DNA of 64,000 nt, from contig JBQTJI010000044.1 of NCBI GenBank assembly GCA_052387255.1, positions 1 to 64,000 of the forward strand, written 5' to 3'. The notes beneath the pieces are model-generated. The model worked only from the letters and a program-made list of their open reading frames with translations. It did no database searches and had not been told where the DNA came from. Both the position numbers and the translations under genes were made by a program. This DNA is from JBBQXK01 sp052387255. Lineage in GTDB: Bacteria; Pseudomonadota; Alphaproteobacteria; Rhodobacterales; Rhodobacteraceae. Of this stretch, positions 34,034 to 44,259 are shown in pieces. The stretch's first letter is position 1. Each line of letters begins with the position of its first letter.

Positions 34034-34428
34034 GCTATGGCAGCGCGGCGGCCCTGCAGGCGGCAATCTGGCAGCGGTTGGCGACCGAGGCCCTGCTGGC
34101 CGGGGTGGCGGTGGTGGATGCGCTGCCGAAAGGGCAGGGCAAGGGGACCTTCATCCTGATCGGGCCGGAAGAGGTGATCGACGCCAGCGACAAGACGGGC
34201 GGCGGGGCGGAACACCGGCTGACGGTCAGCGTGATTTCGGACGCGGGCGGGTTCAAGGCGGCCAAGGATGTGGCCGTGATCGTGTCGGACGCGCTGGTGG
34301 ATGCCGGGCTGGTGCTGGCACGGGGGCGGCTGGTGTACCTGCGGTTCGTGCGGGCTGTGGCGCGGCGGCTGGACGAGGGTGCCACGCGGCGCGTGGACCT
34401 GGTGTTCAGGGCGCGGGTCGAGGTCTGA
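34030..34428 (+). CDS. GTA g8, tail terminator (DUF3168)
   Basis: This 132-aa DUF3168 protein forms the ring closing the tail tube at the head side. Visible family pattern: SAAALQAAIWQRLATEALLA, GTFILIGPEEVIDASDKTGG and VSVISDAGGFKAAKDVAVIV. It starts at ATG 34030 overlapping g7 by 4 bases. A 165-base gap follows before g9. Confidence 0.88.
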   Translation: MSYGSAAALQAAIWQRLATEALLAGVAVVDALPKGQGKGTFILIGPEEVIDASDKTGGGAEHRLTVSVISDAGGFKAAKDVAVIVSDALVDAGLVLARGRLVYLRFVRAVARRLDEGATRRVDLVFRARVEV

Positions 34429-34593
34429 GCGCTGGCGGTGCGGGCAGGAACGGGGGGCGGCCCCTGGGCCCCCGGGATACGTCTGCAAAGTCGAAAGCCC
34501 GGGCGACGACGGAACGGATCGCGGTCAACGCGCGATCCAGGGCTGGCGCTTGCGGGCAAGTGGCAGTGAACATTCACACATCGGAGATCAGCC
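34429..34593 (+). other. g8-g9 gap with degenerate repeat
   Basis: The 165-base gap contains CCCCCGGGATACGTCTGCAA AGTCGAAAG, which looks like a decayed relative of the type A repeat. It also holds an 8-bp hairpin (GGATCGCG with CGCGATCC near 34515-34537). I see no ORF. It may hold a secondary promoter for the tail genes. Confidence 0.4.
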
Positions 34594-35007
34594 ATGGCTG
34601 TGCAAAGTGGCAAGGACCTGCTCGTCAAGCTGGACATGACGGGCGACGGGACGTTCGAGACCATCGCGGGGCTGCGCGCCACGCGGGTGGGGTTCAACGC
34701 CGAGACGGTGGACGTGACCAGCCTGGAAAGCCAGGGCGGGTGGCGCGAGCTGCTGGCGGGGGCGGGGGTCAAGTCGGCCTCGATCAGCGGGTCGGGGGTG
34801 TTCCGCGATGCCGCGACCGACGCGCGGGCGCGGGCGATCTTCTTTGACGGGGAAGTGCCGGATTTCCAGGTGATCATTCCCAGTTTCGGGGTGATCGAGG
34901 GGCCGTTCCAGATCTCGGCGATCGAGTATGCGGGCAGTCACAACGGCGAGGCGACGTATGAGCTGACCATGGCCTCGGCGGGTGCCCTGACGTTCACGGC
35001 GCTGTGA
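34594..35007 (+). CDS. GTA g9, major tail tube protein
   Basis: This 137-aa tail-tube subunit polymerises into the GTA tail. Family blocks are AVQSGKDLLVKLDMTGDG, GLRATRVGFNAETVDVTSLE, SQGGWRELLAGAGVKSASIS and GSGVFRDAATDARARAIFFD. The stop overlaps the g10 ATG by one base. High expression is expected, which fits its position right after a gap that could hold a processing site. Confidence 0.92.
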   Translation: MAVQSGKDLLVKLDMTGDGTFETIAGLRATRVGFNAETVDVTSLESQGGWRELLAGAGVKSASISGSGVFRDAATDARARAIFFDGEVPDFQVIIPSFGVIEGPFQISAIEYAGSHNGEATYELTMASAGALTFTAL

Positions 35008-35327
35008 TGGCGAACCCCTGGGCGGGCGAGGTCGCGATCTGGCTGGACGGCAAGCGGCATGTCGGGCGGCTGACTCTGGGCGCGCTGGCGGAACTGGAGG
35101 CGGCGCTGGAGGTGGGCACGCTGGTCGACCTGGTCGAGCGGTTCGAGGCGGGGCGGTTTTCGACGCGCGACGTGCTGGCGCTGCTGGTGGCGGGGTTGCG
35201 GGGTGGCGGCTGGAGCGGGACGGCGGCCGACCTGCGGTCGGTCGAGGTCGGCGGCGGACCGATGGAGGCGGCGCGCGCGGCGGCCGAGATGCTGGCGCGG
35301 GCGTTTGCGTTGCCGGGCGAGCGATGA
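35007..35327 (+). CDS. GTA g10, tail tube assembly factor
   Basis: This 106-aa protein matches the GTA_gp10 type, a predicted tail-assembly chaperone. Visible motifs are NPWAGEVAIWLDGKRHVGRL, TLGALAELEAALEVGTLVDL and VLALLVAGLRGGGW. The ATG at 35007 shares one base with the g9 stop; a GTG at 35004 is an alternative. It overlaps g10.1 by 4 bases, reminiscent of paired tail chaperones in phages. Confidence 0.87.
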   Translation: MANPWAGEVAIWLDGKRHVGRLTLGALAELEAALEVGTLVDLVERFEAGRFSTRDVLALLVAGLRGGGWSGTAADLRSVEVGGGPMEAARAAAEMLARAFALPGER

Positions 35328-35527
35328 GCCGGGCCATCGACTGGGCCGGGCTGATGCGGGCGGGGCTGCTGGGCCTGGGACTGTCGCCCGCCGAGTTCTG
35401 GCGGCTGACGCCGGTGGAGTTGCGGGTGATGTTGGGGCTGGAGGCGGGGGCGGCACCGCTGACGCGGGCAAGGCTGGACGAACTGGCGCGGGCATTTCCG
35501 GATCGGAAGGAGAGGGACGATGGCTGA
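35324..35527 (+). CDS. GTA g10.1, small tail-assembly chaperone
   Basis: This 67-aa protein of the Phage_TAC (DUF2376) type shows IDWAGLMRAGLLGLGLSPAE, FWRLTPVELRVMLGLEAG and LDELARAFPDRKERDDG. It sits between g10 and the tape measure gene, where phages keep their chaperone pair. It overlaps g11 by 8 bases. Confidence 0.87.
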   Translation: MSRAIDWAGLMRAGLLGLGLSPAEFWRLTPVELRVMLGLEAGAAPLTRARLDELARAFPDRKERDDG

Positions 35528-36173
35528 GGTCGAGGAGTTCGAGGTGCAGATCGCGGCCCTGGAGGCGACGCTGGGCAGCGCCGCCGGTATGGTCGCAGCT
35601 TTTGAGGGCGAGCTTTCGCGGATGCGCGACAGCCTGACCTACACGCAGCGCGAGGTGGGGACGCTGTCGGTGGGGATCGGGGGCGGGCTGCGGCGGGCCT
35701 TCGACGGGCTGGTGTTCGACGGGGCGAAGCTGTCGGACGTGCTGAAAGGCTTGGGCACGTCGATTGCCAATTCGTTTTATTCGGTGGCGCTGCGGCCGGT
35801 GCAGAACGCCTTTGGCGGGGCGCTTGCGCAGGGGATCAGTTCTCTGGTGTCGGGGCTGATGCCGTTCGAGAAGGGCGCGGCGTTCAGCCAGGGTCGGGTG
35901 ATGCCGTTTGCAAGGGGCGGGATTGTCGCGGAGCCGACGTCGTTCCCGATGCGGGGCGGGCGGGGGCTGATGGGCGAGGCGGGGCCGGAGGCGATCATGC
36001 CGCTGGCAAGAGGCGCGGACGGGCGGCTGGGGGTGCAGGCGGGCGGTGGCGGGCGGGCGGTGACGGTGGTGATGAACATCGCGACGCCGGATGTGCAGGG
36101 GTTCCAGCGCAGCCAGAGCCAGATCGCGGCGCAGGCCGCGCGGGCGCTGTCGCGCGGGCAGCGGAACAGGTAG
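35520..36173 (+). CDS. GTA g11, tail tape measure protein
   Basis: This short tape measure protein (217 aa) matches the short GTA tail. The N-terminal half is helical (FEVQIAALEATLGSAAGMVA AFEGELSRM). The rest has the typical Gly-rich end with FAKGG-like blocks (MPFARGGIVAEPTSFPMRGG, GLMGEAGPEAIMPLARG). It overlaps g10.1 by 8 bases and ends 6 bases before g12. Confidence 0.9.
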   Translation: MAEVEEFEVQIAALEATLGSAAGMVAAFEGELSRMRDSLTYTQREVGTLSVGIGGGLRRAFDGLVFDGAKLSDVLKGLGTSIANSFYSVALRPVQNAFGGALAQGISSLVSGLMPFEKGAAFSQGRVMPFARGGIVAEPTSFPMRGGRGLMGEAGPEAIMPLARGADGRLGVQAGGGGRAVTVVMNIATPDVQGFQRSQSQIAAQAARALSRGQRNR

Positions 36174-36179
36174 GGCATC

Positions 36180-36812
36180 ATGGGATTTCATGAGGTGAGG
36201 TTTCCGGCGAACCTGTCGTTCGGATCGGTGGGCGGCCCCGAGCGGCGGACCGAGATCGTCACGCTGGCCAACGGATTCGAGGAGCGGAACACGCCCTGGG
36301 CGCATTCGCGCAGGCGCTATGACGCCGGTGTGGGCCTGCGCAGCCTGGACGATGTCGAGGCGCTGATCGGGTTCTTCGAGGCGCGGCGCGGGCAGCTGTT
36401 CGGGTTCCGCTGGAAGGACTGGGCGGATTTCCGGTCGTGCGGGGCGAAGCGGATGGTGCAGGCGGATGACCAGGACCTGGGGGTCGGCGACGGGGAACGG
36501 GTCGTGTTTGCGCTGGTGAAGACGTATCGATCAGGCGACGAGACCTATGTGAGGCCGATTGCCAAGCCGGTGGCCGGGACGGTGCGGGTGGCGCTGGACG
36601 GGCAGCCGCGGATCGAGAGCATCGACTGGGCGATGGATGTGACGACGGGGCTGGTGACCTTCGCGACACCCCCCGATCCGGGCGTGATCGTCACGGCGGG
36701 GTACGAGTTCGACGTGCCGGTGCGGTTCGACACGGACCGCATCCAGACCTCGGTTGCGTCGTTCAGGGCGGGGGATGTGCCGTCGGTTCCGGTGCTGGAG
36801 TTGCGGCTGTGA
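36180..36812 (+). CDS. GTA g12, distal tail protein (DUF2460)
   Basis: This 210-aa distal tail hub protein of the DUF2460/TIGR02217 type is recognisable from FHEVRFPANLSFGSVGGPER, RRTEIVTLANGFEERNTPWA, VEALIGFFEARRGQLFGFRW and KDWADFRSCG. It joins the tail tube to the baseplate in RcGTA. It overlaps g13 by 4 bases. Confidence 0.92.
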   Translation: MGFHEVRFPANLSFGSVGGPERRTEIVTLANGFEERNTPWAHSRRRYDAGVGLRSLDDVEALIGFFEARRGQLFGFRWKDWADFRSCGAKRMVQADDQDLGVGDGERVVFALVKTYRSGDETYVRPIAKPVAGTVRVALDGQPRIESIDWAMDVTTGLVTFATPPDPGVIVTAGYEFDVPVRFDTDRIQTSVASFRAGDVPSVPVLELRL

Positions 36813-37693
36813 GCGCGGAGGCGCTGTACGCGCATCTGGCAAGCGGGACCACGACGGTGGCGCGGGCCTGGCGGGTGGCGAGGGCCGACGGGGTGGTGAT
36901 GGGGTTCACCGACCATGACCGCGATCTGGTGATCGGGGGCGAGGTCTATCGTGCGGGGACGGGCCTGACGGCGAAGGCGCTGCAGCAGACGACCGGGCTG
37001 GCGGTGGACAACACCGAGGCGATGGGGGCGCTGTCGGACGCGGCGATCACCGAGGGCGACATCCTGGCGGGGCGGTTCGACGGGGCGGAGGTGACCGCCT
37101 GGCTGGTGAACTGGGCGGCGACCGATGACCGGGTGATGCAGTTTCGCGGGTCCCTGGGCGAGATCCAGCGGGCCGGGGGGGCGTTCCAGGCGGAACTGAG
37201 GGGCCTGACCGAGGCGCTGAACCTGCCCCAGGGGCGGGTGATCCAGCGGCCCTGCGCGGCGATCCTGGGCGATGGGGCCTGCCGGTTCGACCTGTCGCTG
37301 CCGGGGTATTTTTCCGAGCGGGCGGTAGAGGTTGTGGAAGATGGGCGGGTGTTCCGCTGGGCCGATTTCACCGGGTTCGATGACCGCTGGTTCGAGCGGG
37401 GGCGGTTCCGGGTGCTGACCGGGGCGGCGGCAGGGGTGGTCGGCGTGGTCAAGAACGACCGGCTGAGTGCAACGGGGCGCGAGGTCGAGCTGTGGCAGGC
37501 GGTGCTGCCCGGTGTGGCCGTGGGCGACATGGTGCGGATCGAGGCGGGGTGCGACAAGCGCGCCGAGACCTGTCGGTTGAAGTTCGGGAACTTCCCGAAC
37601 CATCAGGGTTTCCCGCATGTTCCGGGCGAGGACTGGCTGGCCTCCTATCCGGTGCGCACGGCCCTGAACGATGGCGGGAGCCTGGGGCGGTGA
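36809..37693 (+). CDS. GTA g13, baseplate hub protein (DUF2163)
   Basis: This 294-aa protein has an N-terminal DUF2163 domain (VARADGVVMGFTDHDRDLVI, NTEAMGALSDAAITEGDILA) and a C-terminal BR0599-type domain. In RcGTA it is the hub and binds an iron-sulfur cluster; conserved cysteines here are in RPCAAILGDGACRFDL and EAGCDKRAETCRLKFGN, four in number, consistent with such a site. The start GTG at 36809 overlaps g12 by 4 bases, as does its end with g14. Confidence 0.9.
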   Translation: MSAEALYAHLASGTTTVARAWRVARADGVVMGFTDHDRDLVIGGEVYRAGTGLTAKALQQTTGLAVDNTEAMGALSDAAITEGDILAGRFDGAEVTAWLVNWAATDDRVMQFRGSLGEIQRAGGAFQAELRGLTEALNLPQGRVIQRPCAAILGDGACRFDLSLPGYFSERAVEVVEDGRVFRWADFTGFDDRWFERGRFRVLTGAAAGVVGVVKNDRLSATGREVELWQAVLPGVAVGDMVRIEAGCDKRAETCRLKFGNFPNHQGFPHVPGEDWLASYPVRTALNDGGSLGR

Positions 37694-38130
37694 CGCCGCT
37701 GCAGGCACGGGTCGTGGCCGAGGCGCGGGCCTGGATCGGGACGCCCTATGTGCATCAGGCGTCGGTTCCGGGTGCCGGGACGGATTGCCTGGGGCTGCTG
37801 CGCGGGGTGTGGCGGGCGGTGATCGGCGGCGAGCCCGAGTTTGTGCCCGCCTACACGCCTGACTGGGGCGAGGGCGGCGGGCGCGAGGTGCTGCTGGCGG
37901 CGGCGCGGCGGTGGCTGGTGCCATCGGCTGCGGCGTGTCCCGGTGATGTGCTGCTGTTCCGGATGCGGGACGGCAGCATTGCCAAGCATCTGGGCATCCA
38001 GTCGGCGACCGGCGCGGGGGCGGCGTTCGTGCATGCCTATACCGGGCATGGCGTGGTCGAAAGTCCGCTGTCCGAACCCTGGGCGCGCCGCGTCGCGGCA
38101 CGTTTTGCCTTTCCCGAAGGAGTGCTGTGA
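37690..38130 (+). CDS. GTA g14, cell-wall peptidase (NlpC/P60)
   Basis: This 146-aa NlpC/P60 endopeptidase is thought to open the peptidoglycan during DNA delivery. The catalytic Cys is in PGAGTDCLGLLRGVWRAVIG and the His in GSIAKHLGIQSATG. The GTG start at 37690 overlaps the g13 stop (GTGA); the longer open frame lies inside g13. It abuts g15 without a gap. Confidence 0.9.
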   Translation: MTPLQARVVAEARAWIGTPYVHQASVPGAGTDCLGLLRGVWRAVIGGEPEFVPAYTPDWGEGGGREVLLAAARRWLVPSAAACPGDVLLFRMRDGSIAKHLGIQSATGAGAAFVHAYTGHGVVESPLSEPWARRVAARFAFPEGVL

Positions 38131-41100
38131 ATGGCGACGATATTGCTGGGCGCCGTCGGGGCCGCCCTGGGGGCGGGGTTTGGCGGCACCGTGCTGGGGC
38201 TGTCTGGGGCGATCCTGGGCCGCGCCGTGGGCGCGACGCTGGGCCGGGTGATCGACCAGCGCCTGATGGGAGCGGGGTCCGAGACGGTGGATGTGGGCCG
38301 GGTGGAGCGGTTCCGCCTGATGGGCGCGTCGGAGGGCGCAGCCCTGGGGCAGGTTTATGGCCGCGTGCGTGTGGGCGGCCAGGTGATCTGGGCGACGCGG
38401 TTTCTCGAGACGGTCGAGCGGCAGGGCGGCAAGGGCGCGCCACGGCCGCGCACGCAGAGCTTTTCCTATTCGGTCAGCCTGGCGGTGGCGCTGTGCGAGG
38501 GCGTGATCCTGGGCATCGGGCGGGTCTGGGCCGACGGGATCGAGATCGACCCTTCGACCCTGAACCTGCGGGTCTACACCGGCACTGACACGCAATTGCC
38601 CGATCCCAAGATCGAGGCGGTCGAGGGCAGCGGGTTGACCCCGGCCTATCGCGGGATCGCCTATGTGGTGATCGAGGATCTGGACCTGTCGGCCTTTGGC
38701 AACAGGGTGCCGCAGTTTTCCTTCGAAGTGATCCGCCCTGCGCAACCCCTGGACACGTCGGACGTGCCCGACCTGCGGTCGGCCTTGCGGGCGGTGGCGC
38801 TGATGCCTGGGACGGGGGAATACGCGCTGGCGACGACGCGGGTGCATTACCGGGGCGATCCGGGCACGGGGCAGTCGGCCAACGTCAATTCGCCATCGGG
38901 GGTGACGGACCTTGTCACCTCGCTGGCCCAATTGCGCACCGAATTGCCCGAGGTGGGATCGGTGTCGGTGATCGTGTCGTGGTTCGGCAACGACCTGCGC
39001 TGCGGGGACTGCACGATCAGGCCGAAGGTCGAGCAGGTGGTGCGCGAGGGCGTGGGCATGGCCTGGCGCGCGGGCGGGATCGGGCGCGGGGCGGCGGCGG
39101 AGGTGCCGCGCGTGGGCGGCAAGTCGATCTATGGCGGTACGCCTGCCGACCGCGCCGTGGTCGAGGCCATTGCGGCGGTGAAGGCGGGTGGGCAGGAGGT
39201 GATGTTCTATCCCTTTGTCCTGATGGAGCAACTGGAAGGGAACACGCTGCCCGATCCCTATTCGGGCGGGGTGGGGCAGGCGAAGCTGCCCTGGCGGGGC
39301 CGGATCACGACGTCGCTGGCCCCCGGCGTTTTCGGGACGCCCGACCGGACGGCGGCGGCCGAGGCCGAGGTGGCGGCGTTCTTCGGCACGGCGCAGGCGT
39401 CGGATTTCGGCGTCAGCGGCGGCGGGAACATCACCTATTCCGGTCCGGCAGAGTGGCGGTATCGGCGGTTCATCCTGCACTACGCCAAGCTGTGCGTCCT
39501 GGCGGGCGGGGTGGATGCGTTCTGCATCGGGTCCGAGATGCGTGGGCTGACGCAGGTGCGGGGGGCGGGGGACAGCTTTCCGGCGGTGGCGGCGATGGCG
39601 CAACTGGCGGCGGATGTGCGCGCGGTGCTGGGACCTGCGACGAAGATTTCCTATGCGGCGGACTGGACCGAATACTTCGGGTATCAGACGGACGGGAACG
39701 TGTACTTCCACCTCGATCCGCTGTGGTCGCACCCGGCGGTCGATTTCGTGGGCATCGACAACTACATGCCGCTGTCGGACTGGCGTGGGGGCGCGTCCCA
39801 TGCCGATGTTGCCTTCGGGTCGATCCACAATCTGGACTATCTGAGGGCAGGGGTTGCGGGGGGCGAGGGGTTCGACTGGTACTATGACAGCCCCGAGGGC
39901 GCGGCAGCGCAGCGGCGTCTGCCGATCACCGACGGGGCCTATGGCGAGCCTTGGGTGTTTCGCTACAAGGACCTCGGCGGCTGGTGGTCGAATGCGCACC
40001 ATGACCGGATTGCGGGGGTTCGGTCGCCCAGTCCGAGCGGCTGGGTGCCGGGGGCAAAGCCGATCCGGTTCACCGAATACGGCTGTGCCGCCATCGACAA
40101 GGGCACGAACGAGCCGAACCGGTTCCTCGACCCCAAGTCGTCCGAGTCGGGCATCCCGAAGTATTCGGAAGGGCGGCGCGACGACCTGATGCAGATGCAG
40201 TACTTCCGGGCGATGGCGCTGCACTGGGGCGATCCGGCGACAAACCCGGAATCCGCAGTCTACGCTGGCCGGATGGTGGACATGACCCGCGCCCATGCCT
40301 GGGCCTGGGATGCGCGGCCGTTCCCGGCGTTTCCGGGCAATGTCGCGCTGTGGGACGATGGCGGGAACTATTCGCGCGGGCACTGGCTGACCGGGCGGGC
40401 GGCGAACCAGTCGCTGGCGGCGGTGGTGGCGGAAATCTGCCAGAGGTCGGGGGTCAGCGACATCGACGTGACGGGTCTGGACGGGATCGTGCGGGGCTTT
40501 CTGCCCGAGGGCGTGGGCACGGCCCGGGCGGCGCTGCAGCCCCTGATGCTGGCGCAGGGGTTCGAGGCGGTGGAGCGCGGGGGGACGCTGGTGTTCCGGC
40601 TGCGCGGGAACCGCATGGCCGAACCTCTGGACCCCGCGCGGCTGGCCGTCAGCGGGGCCATCGACGGCGATATCGAGACGACGCGCGCGCCCGAGGCCGA
40701 GACGGTGGGCAAGGTGCGGCTGGCTTATGTGGAGGCCGAGGGCGACTATGCCCTGCGGCAGGCCGAGGCGATCTTTCCCGATGACGCCAGCCGGGCCACG
40801 TCGCAGTCCGACCTCGCCCTCGTGCTGACGCCTGCCGAGGCGCGCAGCGTGACCGAACGCTGGCTGGCCGAGGCGCGGGTGGCGCGGGACGGGGCGCGGT
40901 TCGCGTTGCCCCGGTCGCAGGGGCGGCTGGGGGCGGGGGATGTGGTGGCGCTGGACGGCGTCCAGTACCGCATCGACCGGATCGAGCAGGCCGAGGCGGG
41001 GCTGGTCGATGCGGTGCGAATCGAGCCCTCGGTCTACACGGCGTCGGATGCGGCGGAGGAGCGGGTGATCCCGCGCCCCTTCGCGGCACCGGTGCCGACA

Positions 41101-42027
41101 TACCCTGTGTTCCTGGACCTGCCGCTGTTGACGGGCGCGGAAGTGCCGCATGCGCCGCATCTGGCGGTCGCGGCGCAGCCCTGGCCGGGAACGGTCGGGG
41201 TGTGGAGCGCGCCGGGCGACGATGGCTTTGCGCTCAACACGCTGATCGCGGCACCGTCGGTGATCGGGCTGACCGAGACGCCGCTGTTTGCTGCGCGGCT
41301 GGGCCGGTGGGACCGGGGCGAACCGCTGCGGGTGCGGCTGTCTGCGGGTACGCTGTCGTCGGCCACGGAGCTTTCGGTTCTGAACGGGACGAACGTGGTG
41401 GCCATCGGCACCGGCGGCACCGAGGGGTGGGAGGTGTTCCAGTTCGCGACGGCGAACCTGGTGGCCCCGCTGACCTATGACCTTTCGATGCGCCTGCGGG
41501 GACAGGCGGGCAGCGACGGCGACATGGCCCCGGTCTGGCCTGCGGGCAGCACGGTGGTGCTGCTGAACGGCGCGCCCCGGCAGATCGAACTGGCGCTGAC
41601 GGCGCGGGGACTGGCGCGGAACTATCGCATCGGGGCGGCGGAGCGGGGGTTCGACGACCCCGACGTGGTGGCGATCACGGCGGCGTTCCGGGGCATCGGG
41701 TTGCGGCCCTATGCGCCTGCGCACCTGAAGGCGGGGATGCTGGCCGGAGGTGATCTTGCGTTCACCTGGGTACGGCGGACGCGGATCGACGGCGACAGCT
41801 GGCTGTCCGCCGAGGTGCCCCTGGGCGAGGACCGCGAGGCCTATGTGGTGCGGGTGACGGCTGCTGCGACGATCCTGCGCGAGGAGGAGGTGACGGTGCC
41901 GGGGTGGACCTACACCGCCGCCGATCAGGTCGCGGACGGGCTGAGCGGGCCCTATGAGGTGAGCGTCGCGCAGATGTCCGAGCGGTTCGGGCCGGGGGCG
42001 TTCCGTACGCTGGCGCTATCCACCTGA
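38131..42027 (+). CDS. GTA g15, megatron / host-contact tail protein
   Basis: This is the largest GTA gene (1298 aa). The N terminus has a Gly-rich membrane-active-like stretch (ATILLGAVGAALGAGFGGTV). The middle contains a TIM-barrel glycoside-hydrolase-like domain of the GTA_TIM type (VDFVGIDNYMPLSDWRGG, WVFRYKDLGGWWSNAHHDRI, HAWAWDARPFPAFPGN). It is followed by Phage-tail_3-like and rcc01698-type C-terminal parts. In RcGTA this protein forms the baseplate tip and likely the DNA exit channel. There is no frameshift, so the last gene of the cluster is intact. Confidence 0.92.
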   Translation: MATILLGAVGAALGAGFGGTVLGLSGAILGRAVGATLGRVIDQRLMGAGSETVDVGRVERFRLMGASEGAALGQVYGRVRVGGQVIWATRFLETVERQGGKGAPRPRTQSFSYSVSLAVALCEGVILGIGRVWADGIEIDPSTLNLRVYTGTDTQLPDPKIEAVEGSGLTPAYRGIAYVVIEDLDLSAFGNRVPQFSFEVIRPAQPLDTSDVPDLRSALRAVALMPGTGEYALATTRVHYRGDPGTGQSANVNSPSGVTDLVTSLAQLRTELPEVGSVSVIVSWFGNDLRCGDCTIRPKVEQVVREGVGMAWRAGGIGRGAAAEVPRVGGKSIYGGTPADRAVVEAIAAVKAGGQEVMFYPFVLMEQLEGNTLPDPYSGGVGQAKLPWRGRITTSLAPGVFGTPDRTAAAEAEVAAFFGTAQASDFGVSGGGNITYSGPAEWRYRRFILHYAKLCVLAGGVDAFCIGSEMRGLTQVRGAGDSFPAVAAMAQLAADVRAVLGPATKISYAADWTEYFGYQTDGNVYFHLDPLWSHPAVDFVGIDNYMPLSDWRGGASHADVAFGSIHNLDYLRAGVAGGEGFDWYYDSPEGAAAQRRLPITDGAYGEPWVFRYKDLGGWWSNAHHDRIAGVRSPSPSGWVPGAKPIRFTEYGCAAIDKGTNEPNRFLDPKSSESGIPKYSEGRRDDLMQMQYFRAMALHWGDPATNPESAVYAGRMVDMTRAHAWAWDARPFPAFPGNVALWDDGGNYSRGHWLTGRAANQSLAAVVAEICQRSGVSDIDVTGLDGIVRGFLPEGVGTARAALQPLMLAQGFEAVERGGTLVFRLRGNRMAEPLDPARLAVSGAIDGDIETTRAPEAETVGKVRLAYVEAEGDYALRQAEAIFPDDASRATSQSDLALVLTPAEARSVTERWLAEARVARDGARFALPRSQGRLGAGDVVALDGVQYRIDRIEQAEAGLVDAVRIEPSVYTASDAAEERVIPRPFAAPVPTYPVFLDLPLLTGAEVPHAPHLAVAAQPWPGTVGVWSAPGDDGFALNTLIAAPSVIGLTETPLFAARLGRWDRGEPLRVRLSAGTLSSATELSVLNGTNVVAIGTGGTEGWEVFQFATANLVAPLTYDLSMRLRGQAGSDGDMAPVWPAGSTVVLLNGAPRQIELALTARGLARNYRIGAAERGFDDPDVVAITAAFRGIGLRPYAPAHLKAGMLAGGDLAFTWVRRTRIDGDSWLSAEVPLGEDREAYVVRVTAAATILREEEVTVPGWTYTAADQVADGLSGPYEVSVAQMSERFGPGAFRTLALST

Positions 42028-42034
42028 GGGATGG

Positions 42035-42062
42035 TTTACCCTGCCTGCCGATGCGCTATGAT
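42035..42062 (+). promoter_or_regulatory. candidate cysE promoter
   Basis: TTTACC (42035-42040) and TATGAT (42057-42062) are 16 bases apart, immediately after the g15 stop and 27 bases before the cysE start. This would let cysE be expressed when the GTA genes are silent. Confidence 0.5.
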
Positions 42063-42089
42063 GCGGCGATACGCGCAAGGGAGGCCGCC

Positions 42090-42908
42090 ATGGCAGAGAC
42101 GGTTCGGGCGATCACGCAGGTTGATCCGGTCTGGCGCAGGGTCTGCGACGAGGCAGTCGAGGCGATCCGGGCCGAGCCGCTGATGGGGGGCTTGATCCAT
42201 TCGGGCCTGTTGCACCACGCCTCGATGGAGCGCGCGCTGTCCTATCGCTTCTCGCTCAAGCTGGCGTCCGGCGAGATGAGCGAGCAGATCCTGCGCGAGA
42301 TTGCGGACGAGGCCTATGCGTCCGACCCCGATCTAGGGGCGGCCGCGCGGGCCGACCTGATGGCGGTGTACGACCGCGACCCGGCGTGCCACAGGTTTCT
42401 GCAGCCGATCCTGTTCTTCAAGGGATATCAGGCGGTTCAGGCCTACCGCATCGGCCACTGGCTGTGGCGGACGGGGCGCACCGACCTGTCCTATTTCGTG
42501 CAGATGCGGGTCAGCGAAGTGTTCGGCGTCGATATCCACCCGGCGGCCAAGGTCGGGCGCGGGATCATGATCGACCACGCCCATTCCATCGTGATCGGCG
42601 AGACGGCGGTGGTCGGCGACAACGTGTCGATGCTGCATTCGGTGACGCTGGGTGGCACCGGGAAAGAGGACGGCGACCGCCATCCGAAGATCGGCAACGG
42701 CGTGCTGATCGGGGCGGGGGCGAAAGTGCTGGGCAACATCCACGTCGGCCAGTGCAGCCGAATCGCCGCCGGGTCGGTGGTGTTGCAGGACATCCCGCCG
42801 ATGAAGACTGTCGCGGGCGTTCCGGCCAGGATCGTGGGCGAGGCAGGATGTTCGCAGCCCTCGGTGTCGATGGACCACCAGTTGAAGGGCTGCGTCGATT
42901 GCGATTGA
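42090..42908 (+). CDS. cysE: serine O-acetyltransferase
   Basis: This enzyme makes O-acetylserine, the acceptor for sulfide in cysteine synthesis (272 aa, family length). The helical N-terminal domain is followed by left-handed beta-helix hexapeptides. These include GVDIHPAAKVGRGIMIDHAH with the catalytic His, SIVIGETAVVGDNVSMLHSV, and TLGGTGKEDGDRHPKIGNGV. The ATG at 42090 has AAGGGAGG upstream. It directly follows the GTA cluster, as I recall for other Rhodobacterales. Confidence 0.95.
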   Translation: MAETVRAITQVDPVWRRVCDEAVEAIRAEPLMGGLIHSGLLHHASMERALSYRFSLKLASGEMSEQILREIADEAYASDPDLGAAARADLMAVYDRDPACHRFLQPILFFKGYQAVQAYRIGHWLWRTGRTDLSYFVQMRVSEVFGVDIHPAAKVGRGIMIDHAHSIVIGETAVVGDNVSMLHSVTLGGTGKEDGDRHPKIGNGVLIGAGAKVLGNIHVGQCSRIAAGSVVLQDIPPMKTVAGVPARIVGEAGCSQPSVSMDHQLKGCVDCD

Positions 42909-42923
42909 TGTGGTGCTTGAAGA

Positions 42924-42957
42924 AGCCCCCGGAAGCATCTGCTTCCGGGGGCTTTTT
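42924..42957. terminator. bidirectional terminator between cysE and pdhC
   Basis: AGCCCCCGGAAGC (42924-42936) pairs with GCTTCCGGGGGCT (42941-42953) over ATCT and is followed by TTTTT. The convergent pdhC gene ends just beyond, so it may serve both. Confidence 0.9.
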
Positions 42958-42968
42958 CGTTTCCGGGC

Positions 42969-44249
<1,281 letters not shown>

Positions 44250-44259
44250 GGCTTCCCCC

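Noticed and set aside
37645..41724. 1359-aa minus-strand open frame opposite GTA g14-g15
   Set aside because: It is longer than g15 but antisense to it, rich in Arg, His, Pro and without any domain pattern; a high-GC artefact.
27952..42027. Interpretation of the 28-42 kb block as an ordinary prophage
   Set aside because: Gene content and order are those of the Rhodobacterales GTA. There is no integrase, replication or lysis gene, G+C equals the chromosome, and cysE follows directly.
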